The notes: generated by a model from the letters alone, not told the origin. A stretch of DNA of 64,000 bases from JACCXG01 sp963785755 (GCA_963785755.1 CAWAXG010000031.1:348496-412495), one strand, 5' to 3'. Shown: positions 47,338 to 56,265, counted from the first letter of the stretch. A program made the numbers and translations.

Positions 47338-48215
47338 GATTACATCGCGCGCAGCTCTACCTGATAGTGATCGCGGTTGCGCTGTGCGTGGTTCTGTCGA
47401 CGCTTCACGCGCAGCCGGCGCGGCAATTCAAGGATCTTGTCTACGCGACGGTCGACGGCAAGGCGCTCGCGCTCGACTTGTACCTGCCCGAAGGCGTGAA
47501 AGCGCCGCCGCTGCTCGTCTGGGTGCACGGTGGGGCGTGGAGTGGAGGGTCGAAGGCGGGCGTGCCGAAAGTGTTCGTCGAGCGGGGCATCGCGACCGCG
47601 AGCCTCGACTTCCGGCTCTCCACCGAAGCCCGCTTTCCCGCGCAGGTCCACGACATCAAAGCTGCGATCCGGTTTCTTCGCGCCTCGGCTCCGAAGTATG
47701 GCTACCGCGCCGAGCGGATCGCGATTGCCGGGTCCTCGTCCGGTGGCCACCTCGCCGCGCTGGTGGGCGTGACCAATGGTCACCGGGAGCTCGAAGGCAC
47801 GGTCGGCGCCCACCTCGATCAATCCTCCGGCGTGCACGCGATCGTGGACTACTTCGGCGCGTCGAATCTCACGAGCATTCTCGAGCAGTCAACCCCGTTC
47901 GGACTGAACATGCGGCGCCCCGCGCTCGAGCGGCTCCTCGGCGCGCCGCCCGAACAGGCGAAAGCGCTGGCCGCGCTCGCCAGTCCCGTCACCCACGTCG
48001 ACGCCGGCGACCCGCCGCTCCTGCTGTTCCATGGCGATCAGGATCGGCAGATGCCGATCAACCAGGCCCACGAACTTCACGGCGCTTACACCAAACTTGG
48101 TCTGGACGTGCAGTTCCGAGTCGGCCATGGCGTCGGCCACAGTGGCGAGCCATTCTTGGCTTCGGAGCACCTGGAGCGCACGCTGGCGTTTCTCCACCGG
48201 ACGGTCGGAAAGTAA
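47331..48215 (+). CDS. Secreted alpha/beta-hydrolase (BD-FAE/esterase-like)
   Basis: 294 residues from the ATG at 47331; an in-frame TTG at 47313 is possible. Signal peptide LYLIVIAVALCVVLSTLHAQ. Oxyanion-hole HGGAWSGGS, nucleophile elbow IAIAGSSSGGHLAAL, the acid in LLLFHGDQDRQMPINQ and the final catalytic His in VGHGVGHSGEPF complete the triad. Related enzymes remove acetyl or feruloyl groups from polysaccharides. Its ribosome site is missing or hidden because the leader is a word repeat. Confidence 0.85.
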   Translation: MNRLHRAQLYLIVIAVALCVVLSTLHAQPARQFKDLVYATVDGKALALDLYLPEGVKAPPLLVWVHGGAWSGGSKAGVPKVFVERGIATASLDFRLSTEARFPAQVHDIKAAIRFLRASAPKYGYRAERIAIAGSSSGGHLAALVGVTNGHRELEGTVGAHLDQSSGVHAIVDYFGASNLTSILEQSTPFGLNMRRPALERLLGAPPEQAKALAALASPVTHVDAGDPPLLLFHGDQDRQMPINQAHELHGAYTKLGLDVQFRVGHGVGHSGEPFLASEHLERTLAFLHRTVGK

Positions 48216-48250
48216 CAACCGACGGCTCGCTTCGCTCGCATGCACGGCAT

Positions 48251-48455
48251 CGGTTCAAGAGTTCAGGGGTTCAAGAGTTCACAGGTTCGGGTTCAGGAGT
48301 TCAGAGGTTCGGGTTCACGGGTTCAGGGTTCAAGTGTTCTGAGGTTCGAGGGTCAGGAGCGACGTTCGAACCGTTGAACCTGAACCCTGAACCTGAACCT
48401 CTGAACCTTTGAACCTGAACCAGTGAACCCCTGAACCCTTGAACATTTGAACCGA
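48251..48455. repeat. GGTTCAAGG word element with inverted ends, between convergent genes
   Basis: Begins CGGTTCAAGAG and ends ATTTGAACCG. The left half carries GGTTCAGGAGTTCAGAGG-type words and the right half GAACCTGAACCCTGAACC-type words, with the turn near 48355-48375. It fills the gap between the esterase and the symporter, which converge. Confidence 0.75.
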
Positions 48456-48470
48456 CCAGATCCCGCCGTC

Positions 48471-50282
48471 TTACAACGCCGCGGGATTTTGCCGAGTGTC
48501 CCACAGCGCCTTGGTCGCATATACGAGGAACGCGCTGCTCACCGCGAACACGACTCCGAGCAGCATGGCCTGTGTGTTTCGCTGATACAGAACACTTCCG
48601 ACCGTGAACAGCGCGGACCAGATGGCGGTGCAGCCGGCGAGCCACCCCAGAATCGCCAGCGGAATGTTCTCCCCGGACGCGTCGTCTGTAATCCCCGCTT
48701 CGCGACGGATCTGGCTCCAGCCGGGGCCGAACGGCCGCACCTTCCTGTAGAACTCGATCAGGACCGCGCGATCGGTCTGTGGTCCGACGAACGCCGTCGC
48801 TATCCAGCAGACCGTGGTGACCGCGATGGTGACGAGCAGGGCAGTGTGCGTGCTGAAGCTCACGCCCGATCTGGCGGCGATGAGCAGCAGGATCGACACG
48901 AGGAACGAGCTGACCATCGCGACGATTTCGCACCACGCGTTGACGCGCCACCAGAACCAGCGCACCAGATACAAGAGGCCGGTGCCCGCGCCGACCTGCA
49001 GGATGATGTCGAAGGCGTCTTTCGCCGTGTCCAGCAGGTAGACCGAGGCCGACGCGCCGAGGAAAAGGCCGACAGTGACCAGGCGCCCGACCGCGACGTA
49101 GTGATGTTCGGGCGCGTCACGCCTGACGAACCGGCGGTAGAAATCGTGGACGAGATACGAGGCGCCCCAATTGAGGTGGGTCAGGATCGTCGACGAGTTC
49201 GCGGCGATCAGCCCGCCGACCATCAGGCCGACGAAGCCCACCGGCAGGAATTTCAGCATCGCGGGATAGGCGATGTCATGGCCGAGGAGCGCGGGATCGA
49301 GATTGGGGAACGACCGCTGAATGTCGGACAGCTCGGGATAGACGATGAGCGACGCGAGCGCGACCAGGATCCAGGGCCACGGCCGCAGCACGTAGTGCGC
49401 GATGTTGAAGAAGAGCACCGCGCCGACCGCGTCGCGCTCGGACTTCGAGGCGAGCATGCGCTGGGCGATGTAGCTCCCGCCGCCCGGCTCGGCGCCGGGA
49501 TACCAGACCGCCCACCACTGCACCGCGATGGGCATGACGAATACCGCAACCGCCAGATCCCGGTTGCTCGTGAAGTCGGGCAGGAAGCCGAGATAGTCGA
49601 CCCCGTTCGGCCCGCGCAGCGCCGACACCCGGTCGATGAGCGCGCTGAGGCCGCCAACTTCCGGAGCCGTCACCGCGAAGTACGCGGCGGCCGTCACCGC
49701 GGTCATCTTGATGAAGAACTGGATCATGTCGATGACCAGCACGCCCCACAGCCCGGAGTGCGCGGCGAACGCGACGTTCAACAGGCCGACGAACGTCAGC
49801 GTCTGCCAGCGGTCGAGGCCGAACAGGATGCCGGCGATCTTGCACGCGGCGAGGTTCACCGTCGCCATGATCATGCAGTTGAACAACAGCCCGAGGTAGA
49901 TGGCGCGGAAGCCGCGCAGCGCACCCGCGGCCTTGCCCGAATAGCGCATCTCGTAGAACTCGAGGTCGGTCATGACCCCGGAGCGCCGCCACAGGCGCGC
50001 ATAGAAGAACACCGTCGAGACGCCGGTGAGCACGAAGGCCCACCACACCCAGTTCCCTGCGACGCCGTTGCGCCGGACGATGTCGGTCACCAGATTCGGG
50101 GTATCGCTGCTGAACGTGGTCGCGACCATCGACAGGCCGGCCAGCCACCACGGCACGGCCCGTCCGGACGCGAAGAACTCGGAGGTGCTCTGGCCCGCGC
50201 GGCGGCCGAAGAAAAGGGCCGGCGCGAAGCAGATCAGCAGACACACCGCGGCGACGATCCAGTCAAGCCATTGCAGTTGCAT
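48471..50282 (-). CDS. Sodium:solute symporter (SSS family)
   Basis: 603 residues, about 13-14 hydrophobic segments. Family text: FFGRRAGQSTSEFFASGRAV, WWLAGLSMVATTFSSDTPNL, YEMRYSGKAAGALRGFRAIY, VGLMVGGLIAANSSTILTHL, GASYLVHDFYRRFVRR. The conserved A-x-x-S-S of the sodium site (AANSSTILTH) is present. Likely substrate is a sugar, sugar acid or other small solute taken up with sodium. It has a long C-terminal tail with extra helices. It converges with the esterase across a word repeat. Confidence 0.9.
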   Translation of the reverse strand: MQLQWLDWIVAAVCLLICFAPALFFGRRAGQSTSEFFASGRAVPWWLAGLSMVATTFSSDTPNLVTDIVRRNGVAGNWVWWAFVLTGVSTVFFYARLWRRSGVMTDLEFYEMRYSGKAAGALRGFRAIYLGLLFNCMIMATVNLAACKIAGILFGLDRWQTLTFVGLLNVAFAAHSGLWGVLVIDMIQFFIKMTAVTAAAYFAVTAPEVGGLSALIDRVSALRGPNGVDYLGFLPDFTSNRDLAVAVFVMPIAVQWWAVWYPGAEPGGGSYIAQRMLASKSERDAVGAVLFFNIAHYVLRPWPWILVALASLIVYPELSDIQRSFPNLDPALLGHDIAYPAMLKFLPVGFVGLMVGGLIAANSSTILTHLNWGASYLVHDFYRRFVRRDAPEHHYVAVGRLVTVGLFLGASASVYLLDTAKDAFDIILQVGAGTGLLYLVRWFWWRVNAWCEIVAMVSSFLVSILLLIAARSGVSFSTHTALLVTIAVTTVCWIATAFVGPQTDRAVLIEFYRKVRPFGPGWSQIRREAGITDDASGENIPLAILGWLAGCTAIWSALFTVGSVLYQRNTQAMLLGVVFAVSSAFLVYATKALWDTRQNPAAL

Positions 50283-50374
50283 CGGCGCTCCCGGGTAAGT
50301 CTAGCGACAAAACCGCATGGTCTGCATTCGTCGCGTCGCGGCATCGCCGCGCGCGACGCGAGAGGAGGCGTGCA

Positions 50375-52198
50375 TCATTTCGCCAATCGGGCCGCGGTGA
50401 CCTTGTCGCCGAGCTCGAGCTTGTCGACGACCTCCATCCCGCGCACGACCCGGCCGAGCGACGTGAAGTTGCCTTCGTTGTGCGGCTGCGGCGTGTGACC
50501 GAGCGTGTATCCGGGCCGGCCCGTGTCGAGGCCCGCCGACGCCCAGCTCAGATTGGCGCGCGTCAGGCCGCGGCGATTGACCTCGTCGCGGAGCGTCGGG
50601 GCATTGCGAATCGGCTGCTGCTGCGCGACGAAGTTGGGCACCAGCCGGGTGAATTCGGTGCCGACGATGTCGCCTGACTCGACGGCACGAACGAAGTATT
50701 CGACGGCGAACGGCGCATCTCCCGGGTGCAGCTCGAGCTCGATCGTCCCTTTCGCCGTTTCCCAGATCGCGCGCGGACCGGGCGCGCCGTTGTAGGCCGG
50801 CACGATCCATCGCTCGACGAGCTGGCGATACTCCGCCTCCGGACGCGGCGCCCGGGGTGCCTGCGCACCGCCGCGCCCACCGCCCCGACCGCCGCCTGGT
50901 GCGGCGGCGCCATCGATCTGCGTCTTCACCTGTTGCGCGAACGTCGGTCCGCCAGGCTGCGCCAGGTTGCCGACAGCCGGATCCGCCGCAAGCTGCGCAA
51001 GCTTCGCGCGACCCTCGTCGCCGAACCGGATCAGCGCGGCGATCGCGGCCGTGCGCGCGGCGCCGACGTCGCTCCTGGCAAGCGCGGTCGCCAGCTCCAT
51101 CGTCTTGGTCGCGTCCGGGGCCAGCGTCTGGAGTGCCTGAAGCGCGACGATGCGTAACGCGGTTGGGGCCTTCTCGTCGGCGACGTCGACGACGAGCGGC
51201 GCAAGCATTCGCGCGCGAGCCTTGAATCGGCCCGCCGCTTCCGCCGCGGACACCGATAGCCACGTGTCCGGCGAGTACAGGGCGTTCACCAGCGCGCCGA
51301 ACGCCCGTTCGTCATCGAACTGGAGCAACGTGCGAAGCGCGTCCGTCCGCACGCGCCGGTCGCGATCGGTGGTCACGAGCCGGGCGAGGCGCAACGTGAC
51401 CGTCCCGCGATCGATGCCAGCGCCGTCGACGACCGCCGGCGACAGCCCGCGCACGGCCCAGAAGCGCACGTCAGCCGAGGCATCCTCGGTGAGTTTCATG
51501 AGCTGCGGAATTACTGCGGAATCGCGCGATCGGAACAGCGCCCAGGCGGCCCGCCATCGCACTTCGACATCCGGCGACTCGACCCAGCGCACCACGGGCG
51601 CGGGATCGTCCTTGCCGGTGAACCGCCCCCACGACAGGAGGGCTTCGCCGACGATCGGCGCAGCCGCATTCGTCGACGGTGCAGTGGCGAGATACTTCGC
51701 CAGCGCCGCGCGCGCCTGCGCACGCAGATCAGCGGCCTCGACCGCCTGGTACTTGCCGAGCGCCTGCGCGGCTTCGTGCGCGACGGCCGCGGGCGTTGCC
51801 GGCGTCGACAGCACCGTGCCCAGCCAATCCACCGCCGCGGCCGGCCGCACCTGGCCCGTCGCGAACACGACGCTGGCGGCGACGTCAACGTCCTGGTCGC
51901 CGCGCGCTTTTTCGAGCAGCGCCGCGCCGCGCGCATCGGCGATGCGCCCAATCGAGACGGCCGCGCGTCGCCGCACCTCCGGATGCGCCGACTGGAGGAT
52001 CCGCCCGAGCGCGGCCTCGTCGAACTGGCGGGTATCTTCGATTTTCAGCAGGGTCGCGATATCGGTGACGTCGGCAGGCGATAACGGCTTTCGCTGCTGA
52101 GCCGCTGGAACGGATCCAGCAAGGGATACCAGGACGACACAGCCGGCGGAGAGGAGTGTGTGAAGAGACATAGACGGCAATCGTAATCGAACCGCCAT
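50375..52198 (-). CDS. Secreted HEAT-repeat protein with C-terminal cyclophilin-type PPIase domain
   Basis: 607 residues from the ATG at 52198 (alternative ATG at 52171); signal peptide LHTLLSAGCVVLVSLAGSVP. Residues about 40-410 are HEAT-like repeats (PEVRRRAAVSIGRIADARGA, DVEVRWRAAWALFRSRDSAV, DRRVRTDALRTLLQFDDERA, LRIVALQALQTLAPDATK). A Gly/Arg-rich linker leads to a cyclophilin domain at about 450-607 (TAKGTIELELHPGDAPFAVE, GTEFTRLVPNFVAQQQ, FTSLGRVVRGMEVVDKLELG). It should fold or bind proteins in the periplasm. Cyclophilin active-site Arg is present in FTRLVPNF. Confidence 0.88.
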   Translation of the reverse strand: MAVRLRLPSMSLHTLLSAGCVVLVSLAGSVPAAQQRKPLSPADVTDIATLLKIEDTRQFDEAALGRILQSAHPEVRRRAAVSIGRIADARGAALLEKARGDQDVDVAASVVFATGQVRPAAAVDWLGTVLSTPATPAAVAHEAAQALGKYQAVEAADLRAQARAALAKYLATAPSTNAAAPIVGEALLSWGRFTGKDDPAPVVRWVESPDVEVRWRAAWALFRSRDSAVIPQLMKLTEDASADVRFWAVRGLSPAVVDGAGIDRGTVTLRLARLVTTDRDRRVRTDALRTLLQFDDERAFGALVNALYSPDTWLSVSAAEAAGRFKARARMLAPLVVDVADEKAPTALRIVALQALQTLAPDATKTMELATALARSDVGAARTAAIAALIRFGDEGRAKLAQLAADPAVGNLAQPGGPTFAQQVKTQIDGAAAPGGGRGGGRGGAQAPRAPRPEAEYRQLVERWIVPAYNGAPGPRAIWETAKGTIELELHPGDAPFAVEYFVRAVESGDIVGTEFTRLVPNFVAQQQPIRNAPTLRDEVNRRGLTRANLSWASAGLDTGRPGYTLGHTPQPHNEGNFTSLGRVVRGMEVVDKLELGDKVTAARLAK

Positions 52199-52289
52199 CT
52201 GCCGCGTGCTGCCTCCACCTTTTGCGCAGCGGATTGCAGCCCGCCGACCCACCGGGCATCGCACGAACCCGCCGGCGACGGCGCTGCCG

Positions 52290-52474
52290 CGCTGCACGAC
52301 GGCACGACGGCACGACGGCACGAGGTTTTCAACAAGTTCTTCGTGCACTTCGTGACGTCGTGCCTTCGTGTGGGCGCGAAGCGCAACTCGTATTTCTGAG
52401 CAGGACGGGAGTAAGGGAGCAAGTTTTCAACGGGTACAAAACCGCTGTGCGACTCCCGTCCTCCCGTCCTCGTT
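52290..52474. repeat. CGTCGTGC word element and adjoining hairpin
   Basis: GCACGACGGCACGACGGCAC on the left (reverse-complement words) faces GACGTCGTGCCTTCGTGTGG. Then TGGGCGCGAAGCGCAACTCG closely matches the element that interrupts the TonB gene at 8402. A separate hairpin pairs AGGACGGGAGT (52402-52412) with ACTCCCGTCCT (52452-52462). The 321-bp gap between the PPIase start and the ParA stop holds only this. Confidence 0.65.
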
Positions 52475-52519
52475 GTGAACGAATCGGCCACGTGGTCCGC
52501 GGCAGGGCTGCGTCGTGGG

Positions 52520-53773
52520 TTATCCCTCCGGCGTTGCCGCCATCGAATCGAACCGCCGCAGACTGCGTGCGCCAACCGCGGCGCGGAGATCCGCAAGCCT
52601 CGCAGGCCCGTCGCTGCCCAGCCGCCGTTCGATCGCCGTCAGTGGTGACATGACCCCCGAGAGAATCTGCTGGGCCCAGGCTCTGTCAATCTCGGCCTGT
52701 TCGGTGCCGGTCTTGTCCGTGCCGCTGCCGGATCGCGCGGCGACGACGAGCATGCTGCCGATGCGCTCGTGCAGCTCGAGAACGTAGCCGCACCGCTGCA
52801 GGTCTCTGCTCTCGGTGTCGAATCGATGGACGAAGTGGACGTCGCTGCAGCCGCACGAGTGACCGCCTGGCGCTGCTTCGGTTGAACGGTCGGGGTCTGT
52901 GCCAATAATCGCGTCCCGCTCCGCATCGCTTACCTGCTCCGCATCGCAAGCCTGCTCCAGGCACACGATCAACGATTCGATCGCCCGGAGAAGCAGTTTC
53001 CATCTGTCCGGCTGGCGCGGGTTCTCGGGTTGATGCAGAAGGCGGGTCTGGAGCTCTGTCCACACCTCCTCGAACGCGGCCGTCGCAGAGTCCGCTGGCG
53101 CAAACGCGGCAAGCGGCATGCGCCGCACTGCCATCTGTTCCACGATGCTGGCGTACGGAATCTGCGCCCTCAAGAACAGCTCGGGATGGGAAGCGGCCCA
53201 CCGAGCGGCCTGGCGATGGAGTGTCTTCCGGCGATCGACCATGCTGAAGAACGTAGCGAGATCGGACGGCGAATCGGCGCGATCGGCCCGCTTGACGAGC
53301 CGTGCCACCATGCGCAGCGAGAGAATCGTCGGGATCGCCGGTACGAGCACCGTGTCGGCGGCCGCGAAGATGCCCTCGGTCAGCAGTGAGAAGCCGGCGG
53401 GGCAGTCCAGGAACACGGTGTCGTAGTCGCGGCGGAGCCTGGCGAGGAGCCCGGTCACGACACGTTCCGGCTTGCCGAATCGATCGAGCAGGCGATCCAG
53501 CTTCCGGTAGGCAAAGTCCGCCGGCAACAGGTCGAGATTGTGGTAGTCGGTCGCTTTGATCGCCGCGGTGAGCGACTCCACGCTCTCCAGGCTCTTCCGC
53601 CCGAACCCCCTGACGCGCGGCCGGATGCGGAAGGCGAAGCTGGATGCTGCCTGTGGGTCGAGATCCCAGAGCAGGACCCGCTGGCCGGCTGCGGCCGCGA
53701 GATGCGACAGGTTCACCGCCGTGGTCGTCTTTCCGACGCCCCCCTTCATGTTGTAGATGGCGATCACGCTCAT
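52520..53773 (-). CDS. ParA-family ATPase with long C-terminal extension
   Basis: 417 residues. Deviant Walker A NMKGGVGKTTTAVNLS with Lys10 and Lys15, Walker A' WDLDPQAASSFAF, and Walker B YDTVFLDCPAGFSL, so a true ParA/MinD-type ATPase. Residues about 270-417 go beyond the usual ParA core and hold HSCGCSDVHFVHRF and RCGYVLELHERIGSMLVV, of unknown role. There is no ParB gene. It is 9 nt after the CHAD gene and is the last gene of the RHH - NUDIX - CHAD - ParA operon. ParA ATPases position plasmids, chromosomes or cargo such as carboxysomes; the neighbours suggest a polyphosphate-linked cargo here. Confidence 0.88.
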   Translation of the reverse strand: MSVIAIYNMKGGVGKTTTAVNLSHLAAAAGQRVLLWDLDPQAASSFAFRIRPRVRGFGRKSLESVESLTAAIKATDYHNLDLLPADFAYRKLDRLLDRFGKPERVVTGLLARLRRDYDTVFLDCPAGFSLLTEGIFAAADTVLVPAIPTILSLRMVARLVKRADRADSPSDLATFFSMVDRRKTLHRQAARWAASHPELFLRAQIPYASIVEQMAVRRMPLAAFAPADSATAAFEEVWTELQTRLLHQPENPRQPDRWKLLLRAIESLIVCLEQACDAEQVSDAERDAIIGTDPDRSTEAAPGGHSCGCSDVHFVHRFDTESRDLQRCGYVLELHERIGSMLVVAARSGSGTDKTGTEQAEIDRAWAQQILSGVMSPLTAIERRLGSDGPARLADLRAAVGARSLRRFDSMAATPEG

Positions 53774-53782
53774 CGGCTGCTC

Positions 53783-55378
53783 CTAATTCGTCTGCAGTGG
53801 TCTGAACGCACGCCGGCAGGCCGATCGCGTGCGGCTGTCGCGGAACCGCATCAGTCCCTCGACGACCTGCGCCCGCAGGCGCTCGCGGCGCTGGCGGCTG
53901 TGTTCGGCGAGCCGGCCGATCGCCAGCAGGACGCTGGCAGGGCCGCCTTCCGCCGCCACTGCGTTCCCGCATTCCAGGAGCCGCCTTTCCTGCACGTCTG
54001 CGTCGTTGAAATCACCGAGCACACCTTGCAGCTTCTTCAAGGCGCCGAGGATGCGCTCGAGATGGCCGGCCTCGTAGAAACCCGGCGTGAGGTCGATCAG
54101 GTAGCGCAGCTTCTTGGCATCGATGCGGATGCCGTGGAGGCGTTCCGCGGCCGAGTGCGCGTCGACCTCGAGAGCGCTGCCGGCGATTCGCCGGCTCAAC
54201 CGCCATGCCCGCTGCGAGGCGACGTCGACGAGCGGGCGCTCCGCGTTGCGAGCCTCGACCCCCGGTGGAGCCGGTCGTTCGAGAAACATCTTCCATTCGG
54301 TGAGGAGCCTCTGGTAGCGGTCGCTGTCGAGCGCCTCTACCAGCCGGCGGTGTTCCTGCTCCCGGGCCTGGTCGAGGAGGCGCGTCAACGCTCGCATGTC
54401 GGCGGCGCCGATGTCGCCGCGGTGCTTCTCGAGCCGGAAAAGGAGCACATCCAGATCGCGCAGCGGCCCGGTGCCGCGACCGATCCACGACAGCTCGCGC
54501 GAGAAGTGCTCGACCACGCCGGGCGGGAACACGTGCCGGATCTGTCCGAGCAGTGAGCGAGTGCGCCGGATGGCTACGCGAAAGTCATGGAGGAACTCTG
54601 TATCGAGATTGTCGCGGAGCCCGGGCTCGTTCGCGACAATGAGGCGGAGCAGCGCCAGGTGGATCTGGCGGGCGCCGGCGTCGGCGTGGACGGTTCGACT
54701 GAGCTCGAGGCGCGGTGACGCGGCCTGGCCTCGTTCTGGTGCGCCCACCTCACGGAGAATCAGGCCGTCGAGGCCTTCGGCGCACAATTCGATCCCCGGG
54801 CGGCTGGAGACGACCGGCACGAGGCGCTGGTACGCGCTGTCGTATCCGCGCAGACCGGTCACGGTGATCACGGTCGGCAGCGATTGCCAGCCGTTTCGCG
54901 ATGCTGGCAGACGCGCGCGGCCCGACTCGATCCGTACCCGCGCGACCGTCTTGCTCCGGTTATCGAGAATCTCGAGCAGCGAGCCGTGGAGCTCCGCCTC
55001 GGCCTGCACCAGCAGCCGGCGGACGCCGATCACCGGCGCCAGCACCTGCTGAAGCGGGCCGTCGGGAAGATCCCAGACGAAGCCGACCGCCCGCTTCGGA
55101 CGAACCGTCAACAGCTGGCTCCCGCCGCGGCGGGAGCACCAGGCCACCATCGAGCTGCCGGGGCTGCCGCCTCGCGTCAGACGTGCGCCCGCCCGGCGGA
55201 TGCGGCCATCAAACGTGTCGAGGAGCGTGACTCGCTGCCGGACGATCGGATGATGCCTCGTCTCCAGGAGCGCCTGGAGGCTGCTCCTGATCGCGTCCAG
55301 CGAAACGTCGCCGCGAGCGACGTACGCGGATTCGGCGGCGTTGGAAACATCCGTGATGACGTGTGGCATGGCCGTCAC
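53783..55378 (-). CDS. CHAD-domain protein with CYTH-like N-terminal half
   Basis: About 531 residues from the GTG at 55378, which overlaps the NUDIX stop (GTGA); ATG at 55369 is the alternative. Residues about 10-200 look like a CYTH/triphosphate-tunnel beta domain by pattern (IVRQRVTLLDTFDGRIRRAG, GRARLPASRNGWQSLPTV), but the standard ExExK start is not clear. From about 220 the CHAD four-helix domains follow, with the conserved His/Arg text FLHDFRVAIRRTRSLLGQIR, GTGPLRDLDVLLFRLEKHRG, RLHGIRIDAKKLRYLIDLTP and LQGVLGDFNDADVQERRLLE. CHAD domains bind inorganic polyphosphate and locate to polyphosphate granules. Confidence 0.88.
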   Translation of the reverse strand: MTAMPHVITDVSNAAESAYVARGDVSLDAIRSSLQALLETRHHPIVRQRVTLLDTFDGRIRRAGARLTRGGSPGSSMVAWCSRRGGSQLLTVRPKRAVGFVWDLPDGPLQQVLAPVIGVRRLLVQAEAELHGSLLEILDNRSKTVARVRIESGRARLPASRNGWQSLPTVITVTGLRGYDSAYQRLVPVVSSRPGIELCAEGLDGLILREVGAPERGQAASPRLELSRTVHADAGARQIHLALLRLIVANEPGLRDNLDTEFLHDFRVAIRRTRSLLGQIRHVFPPGVVEHFSRELSWIGRGTGPLRDLDVLLFRLEKHRGDIGAADMRALTRLLDQAREQEHRRLVEALDSDRYQRLLTEWKMFLERPAPPGVEARNAERPLVDVASQRAWRLSRRIAGSALEVDAHSAAERLHGIRIDAKKLRYLIDLTPGFYEAGHLERILGALKKLQGVLGDFNDADVQERRLLECGNAVAAEGGPASVLLAIGRLAEHSRQRRERLRAQVVEGLMRFRDSRTRSACRRAFRPLQTN

Positions 55379-55785
55379 GACTCGAAATCGATCGCGCGTT
55401 CGATGCCGTGAATGAAGGGCCGCAGCTCCTTGCGCAGGAGTGCGGCGGCGGCGGGAATCCGCATCCAGCGCCGCCGCCGGCGTCCCTCCTCCTGCCACGT
55501 GTCGAGTACGTCGGTGACGCGCATGAGGTAGACCACGACCCGGCAGGGACCATCTTCGTTGACGTGGCGATAGCGGCCGAGCGGCTTGCGCGGCAGGACT
55601 CCGAGCAGGCCCGCTTCTTCCTCGGCTTCGCGAATCGCCGCATCGCGGGCATGTTCTCCGTCGCCGACCGACCCCTTCGGGACGATCCAGCGGCGCCCCC
55701 CGGAGGTGGTCACCAGCGCAACCTCGACGCGCTTCTTGCGGATCCTGTAGGGAATGACTGCCGCCTTGTGAAGTACGCGCGCCAC
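55375..55785 (-). CDS. NUDIX hydrolase
   Basis: 136 residues from the GTG at 55785, chosen for its strong ribosome site (AAGGAGG, 5-nt spacing); a TTG at 55833 would overlap the RHH stop. The NUDIX box is GSVGDGEHARDAAIREAEEE followed by AGL, with the REAEEE metal-binding glutamates intact. RRWIVPKGSVG and the small size fit the diadenosine/diphosphoinositol polyphosphate hydrolase (MutT/DIPP-like) subgroup, often found beside CHAD or polyphosphate kinase genes. Its stop overlaps the CHAD start. Confidence 0.88.
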   Translation of the reverse strand: MARVLHKAAVIPYRIRKKRVEVALVTTSGGRRWIVPKGSVGDGEHARDAAIREAEEEAGLLGVLPRKPLGRYRHVNEDGPCRVVVYLMRVTDVLDTWQEEGRRRRRWMRIPAAAALLRKELRPFIHGIERAIDFES

Positions 55786-55829
55786 GCATCCCTCCTTGTC
55801 AGCCGTCAGGACCGATCCCGGTCGTTCGA

Positions 55830-56057
55830 TCAACGCCGGCTGCGCGGCCGGCCGCCGCTGTGCGATCGCTTGTCGGAAACCCGCGCCACGGGTGGTGCCG
55901 CCAGACCCGCCTGCTGATCCGCGCGCCGCGCCTCATCGTCGCGCAGCTTCAGCAGCCGGAGCGCCTCGCGGACCACTTCGCTGGCGGTTTGATAGAGGCC
56001 GCTCCGGACCTTTTCGTTCACGAGCTCTTCCAGCTCCGGTGTCAGCGAGACATTCAT
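55830..56057 (-). CDS. Ribbon-helix-helix protein (ParD/CopG-like)
   Basis: 75 residues. MNVSLTPELEELVNEKVRSG, LYQTASEVVREALRLLKLRD is a complete ribbon-helix-helix DNA-binding fold of ParD type; the tail is basic (SGGRPRSRR). No ParE toxin follows; the next gene is the NUDIX hydrolase. It may be an orphan antitoxin, an operon repressor, or a ParG-like partner for the ParA three genes downstream. An AT-rich stretch upstream (56090-56155) is the likely binding site. Confidence 0.8.
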   Translation of the reverse strand: MNVSLTPELEELVNEKVRSGLYQTASEVVREALRLLKLRDDEARRADQQAGLAAPPVARVSDKRSHSGGRPRSRR

Positions 56058-56097
56058 GGCGACAGGCTGGCACGGTAGCAGGAATAGCCTGTATATG

Positions 56098-56155
56098 TCA
56101 AAAAACTACTATAAATAGCTATAAATATCAATATTTGCTATTAACCGTTATTAAT
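56098..56155. promoter_or_regulatory. AT-rich promoter/operator region of the RHH-NUDIX-CHAD-ParA operon
   Basis: An A/T-rich island in GC-rich DNA: TATAAATAGCTATAAATATC, then AATATTTGCTATTAACCG and TTATTAATG. Overlapping TATAAATA and CTATTAA-type repeats would suit an autoregulating RHH protein. It is 41 bp upstream of the RHH start. Confidence 0.5.
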
Positions 56156-56199
56156 GCCGTCCCTATCAAGAGGCCGGGCGGATCCCGAGATGGGTGCCC

Positions 56200-56263
56200 A
56201 GCCCCGAGCCCCGAGCGGCTCCGAGATGCCGCCCGAGTCCCCAGTCCCGAGCCCCGAGTCCCG
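56200..56263. repeat. CCCGAGT word element (complement of GACTCGG) before the GNAT gene
   Basis: CAGCCCCGAGCCCCGAGCGG, GAGTCCCCAGTCCCGAGCC and CCGAGTCCCGAG up to the ATG at 56266. Read on the minus strand it is the GACTCGG word seen at 24961 and 47141. Confidence 0.6.
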
Positions 56264-56265
56264 AG

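Noticed and set aside
48447..50498. 683-residue plus-strand ORF opposite the SSS symporter
   Set aside because: It has Asp/Arg/Glu-rich low-complexity text, while the minus strand encodes a clear 603-residue symporter.
55830..56057. ParDE toxin-antitoxin pair
   Set aside because: Only the RHH (ParD-like) protein is present. The next gene is a NUDIX hydrolase and no ParE fold is found nearby.
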